A DNA stretch of 33,001 nucleotides from Actinomycetes bacterium (GCA_023428065.1 JAEYZI010000060.1:1-33001); one strand, 5' to 3'; numbered from the stretch's first letter, positions 1 through 9,486 are shown. Made by a program: numbers and translations. The notes: generated from the letters alone by a model not told the origin.

Positions 1-40
1 TCGAGATTCATCGGAGCACTTTGACTGAGAAATCAATAGT

Positions 41-160
41 GTTTCGGCGGCCATAGCGAAGGGGAAACGCCCGGTTACATTCCGAACCCGGAAGCTAAGA
101 CCTTCAGCGCCGATGGTACTGCAGGGGTGACCCTGTGGGAGAGTAGGACACCGCCGGACT
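41..160 (+). rRNA. rrf: 5S ribosomal RNA
   Basis: The stretch carries the standard actinobacterial 5S sequence: the GGCGGCCATAGCG opening, the CCGAACCCGGAAGCTAAG loop region, the GATGGTACTGC segment and the GAGAGTAGGACACCGCC end. The two ends pair to form helix I. The 23S gene must lie just upstream of the window, since positions 1-40 look like the 23S-5S spacer. The exact ends could be off by a few bases. Confidence 0.97.
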
Positions 161-167
161 TCTTTCG

Positions 168-206
168 AGGAGGCCCACCCGTATATCGGGTGGGCCTCCT
201 TCGTTT
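168..206 (+). terminator. Intrinsic terminator of the rRNA operon
   Basis: A perfect 13-bp stem (168-180 with 188-200, arm AGGAGGCCCACCC) closes a 7-base loop and is followed by a short T-rich tail (TCGTTT). It lies eight bases after the 5S gene, so it most likely ends rRNA transcription and separates it from the gene at 259. Confidence 0.95.
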
Positions 207-258
207 AAGGGCCGTTCCGCCAGGACGGGCCGTAGCATGAACCGACCACGGGAGAACG

Positions 259-1320
259 ATGGCTGACGAGAGCAAGCGGCCGCAGGGCAAGCGTCCGGGC
301 GACGGCGCCCGCGGGCCGCGTAGGCCCGGCCCCTCGAGCCGTTCGGGAGACAAGCCTGCGTGGAAGAAGCGGGATGCCGCGGACGGCAAGCCCGGCGGTG
401 CGCGCACGGCCGGTGATCGGTCCTCCGCGAAGCGGGGCGACGGCGCGGGCGATTCCGCACGCGGCGGCCGGAAGCCGTGGGCCAAGCGCGACGATCGACG
501 CGACGATCGGCGGGGGCAGGGCTCGGAGCGCCCGCCGCGCCCCCGCGACGACGAGCGTCCGCGTCACGACGACCCGGCCATCCCGGAGGACGTCGCCGCG
601 AACCAGCTCGACCGTGCCGCGCGCACGGAACTCAAGACGCTCAGCAAGGACAACGCCGACTGGGTGGCGAAGCACCTCGTGATGGCGGGTCGCCTCATCG
701 ACACCGATCCGGCCCTCGCGCACCGTCACGCCCTCGCCGCAGCCCGCCGCGCGGGACGGATCGGCGTCGTGCGTGAGACCTCCGCCATCACCGCATACGC
801 GACGGGCGACTTCGCCCTCGCCCTGCGTGAGCTGCGCACCTATCGGCGTATCACGGGCCGCGACGATCAGCTGCCGCTCATGGTCGACTCCGAGCGCGGG
901 GTGGGTCGCCCGCAACAGGCGCTCGAGCTCGGCCGTTCCGTTCCCCGCGCCTCGCTCGAGCCCGCCGTTCAGGTCGCGCTCGCGATCGCGATGTCGGGCG
1001 CCCGGCTCGACCTCGGGCAGCCCGAGCTCGCCCTCGCCGAGCTCGAGATCCCGCAGCTCGACCCCGAGCGCGCATTCTCGTACAGCCCGGCGCTCTTCGA
1101 CGCCTATGCGACCGTGCTCGAGGAGCTCGGGCGGGCGGACGAGGCGGCCGTGTGGTGGGAGCGCTCGGATCGTGCCGCGCTCGCGCTCGAGGAGGCCGCC
1201 GTGCCCGACGGGCAGGACACCGTCGAGATCGTCGACGAGCTGATCGAGATGCCGGAGGAGGCGCCCGACGGCGCTGTCGCAGGCGCTCCGGATGGCACCT
1301 CGGAGGTCGAGCAGGCGTGA
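259..1320 (+). CDS. TPR-like protein with a basic disordered N-terminus
   Basis: A 353-residue protein of unknown function. Residues 1 to about 110 are low-complexity and rich in Lys, Arg, Gly, Pro and Asp, which suggests a disordered, possibly RNA-binding tail. Residues from about 120 to 320 form helical repeats with the Ala/Leu pattern of tetratricopeptide units (for example AHRHALAAARRAGR and ALALRELRTYRR), and the last 35 residues are acidic. The ATG at 259 follows GGGAGAA at good spacing, and TAGCAT at 233-238 could be its -10 element. Its stop overlaps the next start by 4 bases. By position it matches Rv1691 of M. tuberculosis, also uncharacterised. The role next to an rRNA operon and rRNA-modifying genes is unknown; a link to ribosome assembly would be speculation. 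Confidence 0.82.
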   Translation: MADESKRPQGKRPGDGARGPRRPGPSSRSGDKPAWKKRDAADGKPGGARTAGDRSSAKRGDGAGDSARGGRKPWAKRDDRRDDRRGQGSERPPRPRDDERPRHDDPAIPEDVAANQLDRAARTELKTLSKDNADWVAKHLVMAGRLIDTDPALAHRHALAAARRAGRIGVVRETSAITAYATGDFALALRELRTYRRITGRDDQLPLMVDSERGVGRPQQALELGRSVPRASLEPAVQVALAIAMSGARLDLGQPELALAELEIPQLDPERAFSYSPALFDAYATVLEELGRADEAAVWWERSDRAALALEEAAVPDGQDTVEIVDELIEMPEEAPDGAVAGAPDGTSEVEQA

Positions 1321-2333
1321 CGGCTCCCGCAGGGCGGGCACCTCTCGACGACGTCGACGTGCTGCTCGCCGACCTCGACGGCGTCGTCTACGCCGGCCAC
1401 CGCGCCATCCCGTACGCTGTCGAGGCCCTGACCGCGGCCGCGGCATCCGGCCGCCGTCTTGGCTACCTCACGAACAACGCGTCGCGCACGCCGGAGACGG
1501 TCGCGGCGCAGTTGCGCGAACTCGGCCTCGACGCCGCACCCGACGACATCGTGTCGTCGCCCCAGGCCGCCGTCGTGCTGCTCGCCGAGCTCGTGCCCCC
1601 GGGCGCGACGGTGCTCGTGGTGGGCGGTGACGGGCTCGTGTCCGAAGTCGAGCGAGCGGGCTTCCGGGTGACGCGTTCGGCGGAGGACGCGCCGGCCGCC
1701 GTCGTGCAGGGCTTCGCCCCCTCGGTCGCGTGGACGGATCTCGCCGAAGCCGCGTTCGCCCTCGCGGGTGGCGAGGCCGGCATCCCGTGGGTCGCGACGA
1801 ACACGGACTGGACCATCCCGCAGGCGCGCGGCACGGCCCCGGGCAACGGCACCCTCGTGTCCGCTGTGCACACCGCGGTCGGTCGGCTTCCCGTCGTCGC
1901 GGGCAAGCCCGAGCGCGCCCTCTTCGACGTGGCCGTCGCCCGGTTCGACGCGCGCCGCCCGCTCTTCATCGGCGACCGGCTCGACACCGACATCTTCGGC
2001 GCTCGACGCGCGGGCATGGCTTCCGCGCTCGTGCTCACGGGGATCGACGGGCCCAAGCAGCTGCTCGCGGCCGCCGCGGACTCCCGGCCGGACTTCGTGC
2101 TCGAGGACCTGCGCGGGCTCACCCTGCCGTATCCGGTGACCGAGGACGTGCGCGACATCGCGGGTGTGCGGTGGATCCGCGTGGGGTCCGCCGTGGTGCG
2201 CCATGAGAAGGAACGACTCACGCTCGACACACCCGGCACCCGCATCGACCGCATCCGTGCCGCCGCGGCCGCCGTGTGGGGAGCCGGGGTGCCGATCTAC
2301 GCGCTCGACGTCGCGCCGGAACTATATTCGTGA
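1317..2333 (+). CDS. HAD-IIA family phosphatase
   Basis: A 338-residue haloacid-dehalogenase hydrolase of the NagD/phosphoglycolate-phosphatase-like IIA group. The nucleophile motif is D19-L-D21 in LLADLDGVVYAGH. Later come the TNNASRTP motif, the cap domain, the Lys of VVAGKPERALF and the Mg-binding IGDRLDTDIFGARRAGM. The GTG at 1317 overlaps the previous TGA and has GGAGG ten bases upstream; longer upstream readings in this frame run through the TPR gene and lack a good site. The M. tuberculosis positional match Rv1692 is a glycerol-3-phosphate phosphatase, so a role in recycling glycerophospholipid head groups is plausible, but the substrate cannot be read from the sequence. The C-terminal 70 residues after the HAD core are typical of the actinobacterial form. 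Confidence 0.93.
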   Translation: MTAPAGRAPLDDVDVLLADLDGVVYAGHRAIPYAVEALTAAAASGRRLGYLTNNASRTPETVAAQLRELGLDAAPDDIVSSPQAAVVLLAELVPPGATVLVVGGDGLVSEVERAGFRVTRSAEDAPAAVVQGFAPSVAWTDLAEAAFALAGGEAGIPWVATNTDWTIPQARGTAPGNGTLVSAVHTAVGRLPVVAGKPERALFDVAVARFDARRPLFIGDRLDTDIFGARRAGMASALVLTGIDGPKQLLAAAADSRPDFVLEDLRGLTLPYPVTEDVRDIAGVRWIRVGSAVVRHEKERLTLDTPGTRIDRIRAAAAAVWGAGVPIYALDVAPELYS

Positions 2334-2620
2334 GCGTGAGCGACGAGACCTCCCCGGCTACGGGCGCGACGGACACGGGCGCGATGCACACGGGCGCGAT
2401 GCACACGGGCGCGATGCACACGGGCGCGATGCACGCGGGCGCGATGCACGCGGGCGCGATGCACGCGGGCGCGGCCGACCAGGAGCCGAGCGCCCTCGTG
2501 TCCCGCCTGCGCGTGATCGAGGATCAGCCCCTCGCCGACCGGGCGGCCGCCCTCGCGCAACTCCACGACGAGCTGCGCGCGCGGCTCGAATCGGGGGACG
2601 CGCCGCGCCCGCATGCCTGA
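2330..2620 (+). CDS. Small conserved-position protein with Met-His pentapeptide repeats
   Basis: A 96-residue protein between the HAD phosphatase and tlyA, where M. tuberculosis has the 58-residue Rv1693. The GTG at 2330 overlaps the preceding TGA; a second GTG at 2336 is possible. The C-terminal 45 residues (SALVSRLRVIEDQPLADRAA and on) form a predicted amphipathic helix pair and look like the conserved core. The N-terminal half is a run of Gly-Ala-Met-His-Thr/Ala pentapeptides, three ending in Thr and three in Ala, flanked by degenerate copies. It overlaps tlyA by 8 bases, which suggests translational coupling. Function is unknown. The repeat part is probably a recent expansion in a disordered tail; metal binding by Met/His is possible but untested. 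Confidence 0.75.
   Translation: MSVSDETSPATGATDTGAMHTGAMHTGAMHTGAMHAGAMHAGAMHAGAADQEPSALVSRLRVIEDQPLADRAAALAQLHDELRARLESGDAPRPHA
2378..2467 (+). repeat. Six tandem 15-bp repeats
   Basis: Six consecutive 15-base units (GGCGCGATGCACACG three times, then GGCGCGATGCACGCG three times) lie in frame in the small gene. Degenerate units flank them at 2363-2377 and 2468-2482. The one-base difference splits the array into two blocks of three, which points to stepwise duplication. Because the unit is a multiple of three, copy-number change would not break the frame. Confidence 0.97.
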
Positions 2621-3434
2621 CGCACCCGCGGCATCCGCTCGGCTCGACGCCGAGCTCGTGCGCCGCGGCCTCGTGAGGTCGCGTGCCGTCGCGGTCGAGG
2701 CGATCGCCGAGGGCCTCGTGACGGTCGACGGCGCATCCGTCTCGAAGCCCTCGCTGCGCGTGGGCGCGGATGCGGTGCTCGCGGTCGCGGGGGCCGACCA
2801 CTACGTGAGCCGGGGGGCGCACAAGCTCATCGCGGCGCTCGATGCATTCGGCGTCGACCCCGCCGGCCGGATCTGCCTCGACGCGGGCGCGTCGACGGGC
2901 GGGTTCACGCAGGTGTTGCTCGAGCGGGGCGCATCCCGCGTCTTCGCGGTCGACGTAGGCCACGCCCAACTAGCGTCGAAAATGCAGGAGAACCCGCGTG
3001 TGGCGAACCTGGAGGGCCAGAATCTGCGGCATCTGACGCGCAACTCTCCTGCATTTTCGACGTATCGGGGGGAGCTGGAGGCGGGGGGATGGCCGAGCCT
3101 CGTCGTGGGGGACCTGAGCTTCATCTCGCTCACGCACGTGCTCGAGCCGCTCGCGGACCTCGCCGAGCCGGATGCCGACTTCCTGCTGCTCGTGAAGCCG
3201 CAGTTCGAGGTGGGTCGCGGGGGCGTGAAGGAGGGGATCGTGCGCGATCGTGCTCTCCGACAGGATGCCGTGAGCACCGTGCTGTGGGCCGCATGGGATC
3301 TCGGGCTCGGCGCGCTGGGCGTCGTCGACAGCCCCATCCTCGGAGGGAACGGCAACCGGGAGTATCTCGTGCACCTGCGCCGGGGGGCGCCGGACCCGTC
3401 CCACCTCGACCGGGACGTCGCACAGCTCGCCTGA
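2613..3434 (+). CDS. tlyA: TlyA family rRNA 2'-O-methyltransferase
   Basis: A 273-residue SAM-dependent methylase expected to modify cytidines of 16S and 23S rRNA, which in mycobacteria is needed for capreomycin sensitivity. An S4 RNA-binding domain covers residues 8-65. The methylase domain has the SAM motif LDAGASTGGFT (about 89-99) and the family tetrad K71, D167 (VVGDLSFISL), K195 (LLVKPQFEVG) and E250 (NREYLVHL). In M. tuberculosis the tetrad is, from memory, K69-D154-K182-E238. The K-to-D gap is therefore 96 residues here against 85, meaning about 11 extra residues, while the other gaps match within one. The extra part (about NSPAFSTYRGELEAGG) is AT-richer and contains one arm of an inverted repeat. 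The fold should tolerate it, because it lies in a loop before the DLSF strand. Confidence 0.95.
   Translation: MPDAPAASARLDAELVRRGLVRSRAVAVEAIAEGLVTVDGASVSKPSLRVGADAVLAVAGADHYVSRGAHKLIAALDAFGVDPAGRICLDAGASTGGFTQVLLERGASRVFAVDVGHAQLASKMQENPRVANLEGQNLRHLTRNSPAFSTYRGELEAGGWPSLVVGDLSFISLTHVLEPLADLAEPDADFLLLVKPQFEVGRGGVKEGIVRDRALRQDAVSTVLWAAWDLGLGALGVVDSPILGGNGNREYLVHLRRGAPDPSHLDRDVAQLA
2974..3062. repeat. Perfect 18-bp inverted repeat inside tlyA
   Basis: The left arm CGTCGAAAATGCAGGAGA (2974-2991) and its exact reverse complement (3045-3062) are separated by 53 bases. Both arms are in frame and encode ASKMQEN and SPAFST. Codons around them (CAA, CTA, AAA, TCT, CCT, GCA, TTT) are rare in this genome. 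The 53-base middle still encodes normal TlyA sequence (PRVANLEGQNLRHLT). Confidence 0.97.
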
Positions 3435-3496
3435 CGCGGGGCGATCGACTGTGGGTGCGCGCGGCGTACGTCCGACGCATCCGACAGAATGGGGGC

Positions 3497-4441
3497 ATGA
3501 CCGACGCCGCCCGCCATCTGCTGGTGGTCGCCCACACCGGCCGCGCGGACTCGCTCGAGGCCGGCATCCACGTGTGCCGTCGCCTCATCGCCGCGGGCAT
3601 CACGCCGGTCGTCTCCGACGACGAGCTCGCCGACCTGCGCGCCGCGGCCCCCGATCTCGAGCCGCTCGCCCTGCTCGGCGTCGACGTGCCCGCGTCGGCC
3701 CTCGAGCTCGTCATCGTGCTCGGCGGCGACGGCACGATCCTGCGGGCGGCCGAGCTCGCACGCGGATGCGACGCGCCCCTCCTCGGCGTGAACCTCGGTC
3801 ATGTGGGCTTCCTCGCCGAGGCGGAGCGGGAGGATCTCGACGAGACGGTGCAGCGCGCCCTGGACGGCGACTACCTCGTCGAGGAGCGCATGGCGCTCTC
3901 GGTGCGGGTCAAGCACGCCGACCGCGTCGTCTTCGAGACGTGGGCGCTCAACGAGGCGACCGTCGAGAAGGCGAGTCGCGAACGCTCGCTCGAGGTCGTC
4001 GTCGAGATCGACCAGCGCCCCCTGTCGACCTTCGGATGCGACGGCGTCGTCGTCTCCACCCCGACGGGTTCGACGGCCTACGCGTTCTCCGCGGGCGGCC
4101 CCGTCGTGTGGCCCGAGCTCGAAGCGCTCCTCATGGTGCCGCTGTCGGCGCACGCCCTGTTCGCGCGACCGCTCGTCGTCGCCCCCGACTCGCCGATCGC
4201 GATCGAGCTCCTCGAGCGCTCGCAGGGCGTCGGCGTGCTGTGGTGCGACGGGCGGCGCACCTTCGACCTGCCGCCTGGCGCGCGGGTCGTCGTGCGGCGC
4301 TCGAGCCAGCCGGTGCGCCTCGCCCGGCTCGCCCGCGGTCCCTTCGTCGACCGGCTCGTCAACAAGTTCGACCTCCCGGTCGACGGATGGCGCGGGCCCG
4401 CCTCCGAGCGGTCCGCGGCGGAGGAGCGTGGCCGCGCGTGA
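3497..4441 (+). CDS. nadK: NAD kinase
   Basis: A 314-residue ATP-dependent NAD kinase that makes NADP from NAD in the cytoplasm. It shows the nucleotide motif GGDGTILRAAE (G76-G77-D78-G79-T80), the ALNEATVEK motif and the glycine-rich GCDGVVVSTPTGSTAYAFSAGGP segment. The ATG at 3497 is preceded by GGGGGC; 62 bases separate it from tlyA, and CAGAAT just upstream could be a -10, so it may have its own weak promoter. Its TGA overlaps the GTG of recN by 4 bases. The tlyA-nadK-recN order is conserved across actinobacteria. Confidence 0.97.
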   Translation: MTDAARHLLVVAHTGRADSLEAGIHVCRRLIAAGITPVVSDDELADLRAAAPDLEPLALLGVDVPASALELVIVLGGDGTILRAAELARGCDAPLLGVNLGHVGFLAEAEREDLDETVQRALDGDYLVEERMALSVRVKHADRVVFETWALNEATVEKASRERSLEVVVEIDQRPLSTFGCDGVVVSTPTGSTAYAFSAGGPVVWPELEALLMVPLSAHALFARPLVVAPDSPIAIELLERSQGVGVLWCDGRRTFDLPPGARVVVRRSSQPVRLARLARGPFVDRLVNKFDLPVDGWRGPASERSAAEERGRA

Positions 4442-6138
4442 TCGAGGAGCTGTCGATCCGCGGCCTCGGCGTCATCGGCGAGGCGCGCCTACCGCTCGGT
4501 CCGGGGTTCACCGCGGTGACGGGCGAGACGGGCGCAGGCAAGACGATGGTCGTCACGGCGCTCGCCCTCCTGCTCGGCGAGCGCGCGGATGCGGGAAGCG
4601 TCCGCGCGGGCAGCCCCCAGGCGAGCGTCGAGGGGCGTTGGCTCGTCGCGGATGACGGCGAGGTCGCCGAGCGCGTGCGTGAGGCGGGCGGCGAGCTCGA
4701 TCCGATCGGCGACGGCCGCGCCGAGCTCATCCTCGCCCGCACCGTCTCGGCGGAGGGCCGCAGCCGCGGCGTCGTGGGCGGCCGCTCGACGCCCGTGGGC
4801 GTGCTCGCCGAGCTGGGGGAGCGGCTCGTCGTCGTGCACGGCCAGTCGGACCAGTTGCGCCTGCGATCCGCGGCGGCCCAGCGCGACGCGCTCGACGCGT
4901 CCGCGGGCGCCGCGCACCTCGAGCTCCTCGCCGAGTACGAGGACGCCTACCAACGGTGGCGCTCGCTCGCCGCCGAGTTCGAGCGGCTCGCGGGCGACCG
5001 CGAGGCGCGGGCGCGGGAGGCGGAGCAGCTGCGCCTCGACCTCGTGGAGTTCGAGGAGCTCGCGCCGAAACCCGGCGAGGAGGACGAGCTCGCGGCTCGC
5101 GCCGAGCGGCTCGGCAACCTCGAAGACCTGCGCCTCGCGGCGAGCCTCGCCCAGGAGGCCATCTCCACGCAGTCCGGCGACGACCACCCGGATGCCGTCT
5201 CGCTCGTCGAGGAGGCGCGTCGCGCCCTCGCCCGGGTCGGCGACCACGATCCGGCGCTCGCGCCCGCACGCGACGGCCTCGACGCCGTCTCGTTCCAGCT
5301 CGCCGAGGTCTCGGCGGAGCTGTCGCACTACCTCTCGGGCCTCGATGTGGATGCGGCCCGTGAGCTCGAGGCCGTGCAGGAGCGACGCGCGGCGCTCGCC
5401 GCATTCGCCCGCAAGCACGGCGCCCCGCTCGACGAGGTGCTCGAACGGCTCGAGCAGGCCGGTCTCCGCCTCGTCGAGCTCGACGGCGACGACGACCGCA
5501 TCCGCGCCCTCGAGGACGAGGTGACGCGTGCACGCGACCGGGTCGACACGCTCGCCGAGCGCCTCTCCACGGGCCGGCGGGAGGCCGCGGCGCACCTCGC
5601 CGAGCGCGTGACCGCGGAGCTCGCGGCGCTCGCCATGCCCGACGCGCGCCTCGTCGTCGATGTCGAGGAGGCGGAGCTCGCCGCGCACGGTCGCGACCGC
5701 GTCGCCTTCCTGCTGCAGCCGCATCCGGGCGCCGACCCGCGGCCGCTCGCGAAGGGGGCGTCGGGCGGAGAGCTCTCGCGCGTCATGCTCGCGCTCGAGG
5801 TCGTGCTCGCTGCGGGCGGCGAGGTGCCGACGTTCGTGTTCGACGAGGTCGACGCGGGGGTCGGCGGCGCCGCGGCGATCGAGATCGGCCGCCGCCTCGC
5901 GCGGCTTGCCGAGTCGGCGCAGGTGATCGTCGTGACGCATCTCGCCCAGGTGGCCGCGTTCGCCGGCAACCACCTCGTCGTCGAGAAGGATCGCGACGGG
6001 CAGGTCTCGGCGTCGAGCGTGCGCCGCGTCGAGGAGGGCGACCGGGCCGCCGAGATGGCGCGTCTGCTCTCGGGGCTCGCCGACTCGGAGAGCGGTCTCG
6101 CCCACGCGCGCGAGCTCCTCGACCTCGCGCGCGCGTGA
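4438..6138 (+). CDS. recN: DNA repair protein RecN
   Basis: A 566-residue SMC-like ATPase acting in double-strand-break repair. Residues 29-36 are Walker A (GETGAGKT). Two long coiled-coil arms rich in Glu, Arg, Leu and Ala flank the middle region. The C-terminal half has the ABC signature SGGELSRVMLALE (S442-S447 onward), Walker B FVFDEVDAGVGG (D469, E470) and the switch VTHLAQVAAFA. Start is the GTG at 4438, overlapping nadK and directly followed by the conserved IEELSIRGLGVI strand. In many actinobacteria recN is followed by steA and steB/mctB; here only 52 bases separate it from pyrG. Confidence 0.97.
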   Translation: MIEELSIRGLGVIGEARLPLGPGFTAVTGETGAGKTMVVTALALLLGERADAGSVRAGSPQASVEGRWLVADDGEVAERVREAGGELDPIGDGRAELILARTVSAEGRSRGVVGGRSTPVGVLAELGERLVVVHGQSDQLRLRSAAAQRDALDASAGAAHLELLAEYEDAYQRWRSLAAEFERLAGDREARAREAEQLRLDLVEFEELAPKPGEEDELAARAERLGNLEDLRLAASLAQEAISTQSGDDHPDAVSLVEEARRALARVGDHDPALAPARDGLDAVSFQLAEVSAELSHYLSGLDVDAARELEAVQERRAALAAFARKHGAPLDEVLERLEQAGLRLVELDGDDDRIRALEDEVTRARDRVDTLAERLSTGRREAAAHLAERVTAELAALAMPDARLVVDVEEAELAAHGRDRVAFLLQPHPGADPRPLAKGASGGELSRVMLALEVVLAAGGEVPTFVFDEVDAGVGGAAAIEIGRRLARLAESAQVIVVTHLAQVAAFAGNHLVVEKDRDGQVSASSVRRVEEGDRAAEMARLLSGLADSESGLAHARELLDLARA

Positions 6139-6164
6139 TCGGGAGCGTGTCGCAGCGCGCGGTC

Positions 6165-6190
6165 GGTTTCGTGACATATGCTGAAACCCC
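6165..6190 (+). promoter_or_regulatory. Probable pyrG promoter with an inverted repeat
   Basis: TATGCT at 6177-6182 fits an actinobacterial -10 and lies 8 bases before the GTG at 6191, so the transcript may be leaderless; no good ribosome-binding site is present. An inverted repeat GGTTTC-N12-GAAACC (6165-6170 and 6183-6188) brackets this -10. No clear -35 is seen. Whether the repeat is an operator is unknown. Confidence 0.4.
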
Positions 6191-7942
<1,752 letters not shown>

Positions 7943-7947
7943 GCATC

Positions 7948-8532
7948 GTGACGCCTGCGGAACGCGCAGCCCTCCTCGAGGGCCCGCTCGCGGACCTGCC
8001 CGACGAGGCGCCCCTCGTGCACTCGGAGCGGATGTACGCGGGCCGCGTGTGGGATGTGCGGCGCGACCGCTTCCGCTTCGGCGATCACGAGTTGACGCGC
8101 GACTACGTCGACCACACGGGTGCGGTCGCGGTGCTCGCGCGCGACGGAGACCGCGTGCTGCTCATCAACCAGTACCGGCACCCCATCCGCAGTCGCGACT
8201 GGGAGCTGCCGGCGGGCCTGCTCGACATGGAGGGCGAGGATCCGCTCGCCGCCGCGCAGCGGGAGCTCGCCGAGGAGGCGGATCTCGTGGCCTCCGAGTG
8301 GAGCGAGCTCGTCGTCATGGCGACGTCACCCGGCGGGAGCGACGAGGTCATCCGCATCTACGAGGCCCGCGGCGTGCGGGAGGCCCCCGAGGTCTTCGCT
8401 CGCACCGAGGAGGAGGCGGAGCTCGTGCAGCGCTGGGTGCCGCTCGAGGAGGCGGTCGAGGCCGTGCTCGCGGGGCGCCTCCACAACGCCGTCCTGCTCA
8501 TCGCGGTGCTCGCCGCCCATGCCCGCGGCTGA
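7948..8532 (+). CDS. NUDIX hydrolase, ADP-ribose pyrophosphatase type
   Basis: A 194-residue NUDIX enzyme expected to split ADP-ribose into AMP and ribose 5-phosphate. The NUDIX box region reads PAGLLDMEGEDPLAAAQREL-AEEADL: the E-x7-REL-x-EE core is intact, while the box has one extra residue before it and Ala replaces the final Gly, both common in this ADP-ribose subgroup. The segment HTGAVAVLARDGDRVLLINQYRHP is typical of the family. Start is the GTG at 7948, since the in-frame sequence upstream lies inside pyrG. It matches Rv1700 by position. It overlaps xerD by 14 bases, so the two are probably translated together. Confidence 0.93.
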   Translation: MTPAERAALLEGPLADLPDEAPLVHSERMYAGRVWDVRRDRFRFGDHELTRDYVDHTGAVAVLARDGDRVLLINQYRHPIRSRDWELPAGLLDMEGEDPLAAAQRELAEEADLVASEWSELVVMATSPGGSDEVIRIYEARGVREAPEVFARTEEEAELVQRWVPLEEAVEAVLAGRLHNAVLLIAVLAAHARG

Positions 8533-9442
8533 GCTCGAGCGGCAGCGCGACCGCTACCTGCGTCATCTCGAGATCGAGCGGGGGCTCTCCGCCAATTCGG
8601 TCGCCGCGTACCGGCGCGACCTGGCGGCGTTCCTCGCCGCGCTCGCCGCGCGCGGGGTGACGGATGCGGGCTCCCTCGACGAGGACGCCGTACGCGGGTA
8701 CGTAGCGGGGCTCCGGGACCGGGGGCGGCCCCTCGCCGCGAGCTCCACGGCGCGCGTCATCTCGTCGATCCGTGGCTTCACGCGCTTCCTGCTCGAGGAG
8801 GGGCTCCTCGTCGCCGATCCCGCGGAGGCGCTCACGGCGCCCAAGCTGCCCAAGCGCCTGCCGAAGGCGCTCACCCACGAGCAGGTCGAGGCCCTCCTCG
8901 GCGCGACGGACGGCGACGACGCCGTGCGCCTGCGCGACAAGGCGCTCCTCGAGCTCCTGTACGCGACGGGCGCGCGCGTGTCCGAGGCGGTCGCGCTCGA
9001 CGTCGACGACCTCGTGGGTCCCGACGGGACCCCGGAGCTCGTCCGGGTGGTCGGGAAGGGCGACAAGCAGCGGATCGTGCCGGTCGGCTCGTTCGCCCGG
9101 GCGGCCATCGAGGCGTATCTCGTGCGCGCCCGGCCGCTCCTCATCTCGGGGGCCCGGGCGACTCCGGCGCTCTTCCTGGGCGCACGGGGGGCGCGCCTCA
9201 GCCGTCAGAACGCGTGGCTCATCATCCGCGCGGCGGCGGAGCGCGCGGGCCTCACCGTGGATGTCTCGCCGCACAGTCTGCGGCACTCGTTCGCGACGCA
9301 TCTGCTCGCGGGGGGAGCGGATGTGCGGGTCGTCCAGGAGCTGCTGGGGCACGCATCCGTCGCGACGACGCAGCTCTACACCCACGTCACGATCGACGGG
9401 TTGCGCGACGTCTATCAGCAGGCGCATCCGCGCGCGCGGTAA
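8519..9442 (+). CDS. xerD: Tyrosine recombinase XerD
   Basis: A 307-residue site-specific recombinase that, with XerC, resolves chromosome dimers at dif during division. The N-terminal SAM-like DNA-binding domain covers residues 8-95. The catalytic set is complete: R153 (TGARVSEA), K180 (GKGDKQR), H252-x-x-R255 (HSLRHSFATHLL), H278 (LLGHASV) and Y287 (TTQLYTHV). The position between the NUDIX gene and parA/scpAB is the standard actinobacterial xerD locus, so this is the housekeeping recombinase and not a phage integrase. The ATG at 8519 lies inside the end of the NUDIX gene. Confidence 0.95.
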   Translation: MPAAELERQRDRYLRHLEIERGLSANSVAAYRRDLAAFLAALAARGVTDAGSLDEDAVRGYVAGLRDRGRPLAASSTARVISSIRGFTRFLLEEGLLVADPAEALTAPKLPKRLPKALTHEQVEALLGATDGDDAVRLRDKALLELLYATGARVSEAVALDVDDLVGPDGTPELVRVVGKGDKQRIVPVGSFARAAIEAYLVRARPLLISGARATPALFLGARGARLSRQNAWLIIRAAAERAGLTVDVSPHSLRHSFATHLLAGGADVRVVQELLGHASVATTQLYTHVTIDGLRDVYQQAHPRAR

Positions 9443-9471
9443 GTGCGGCGCCGAGGCCCCGACGCCAGATT

Positions 9472-9486
9472 TCAACCTCTGGTTGA
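9472..9486. promoter_or_regulatory. Short perfect inverted repeat upstream of parA
   Basis: TCAACC-TCT-GGTTGA is a 6-bp perfect inverted repeat with a 3-base centre, 30 bases after xerD and 73 before parA. It lacks a T tract, so it is not a classical terminator. It could be a regulator site or an RNA hairpin; the sequence does not decide. Confidence 0.35.

Noticed and set aside
75..485. ORF on the minus strand across 5S rRNA and the terminator
   Set aside because: It covers a structural RNA and a perfect terminator stem.
2974..3062. The tlyA inverted repeat as a transcription terminator
   Set aside because: The loop is 53 bases, there is no T tract, and it lies mid-gene.
8519..9442. Tyrosine recombinase as sign of an integrated element
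   Set aside because: Its position and full match to XerD make it the housekeeping dimer-resolution enzyme.
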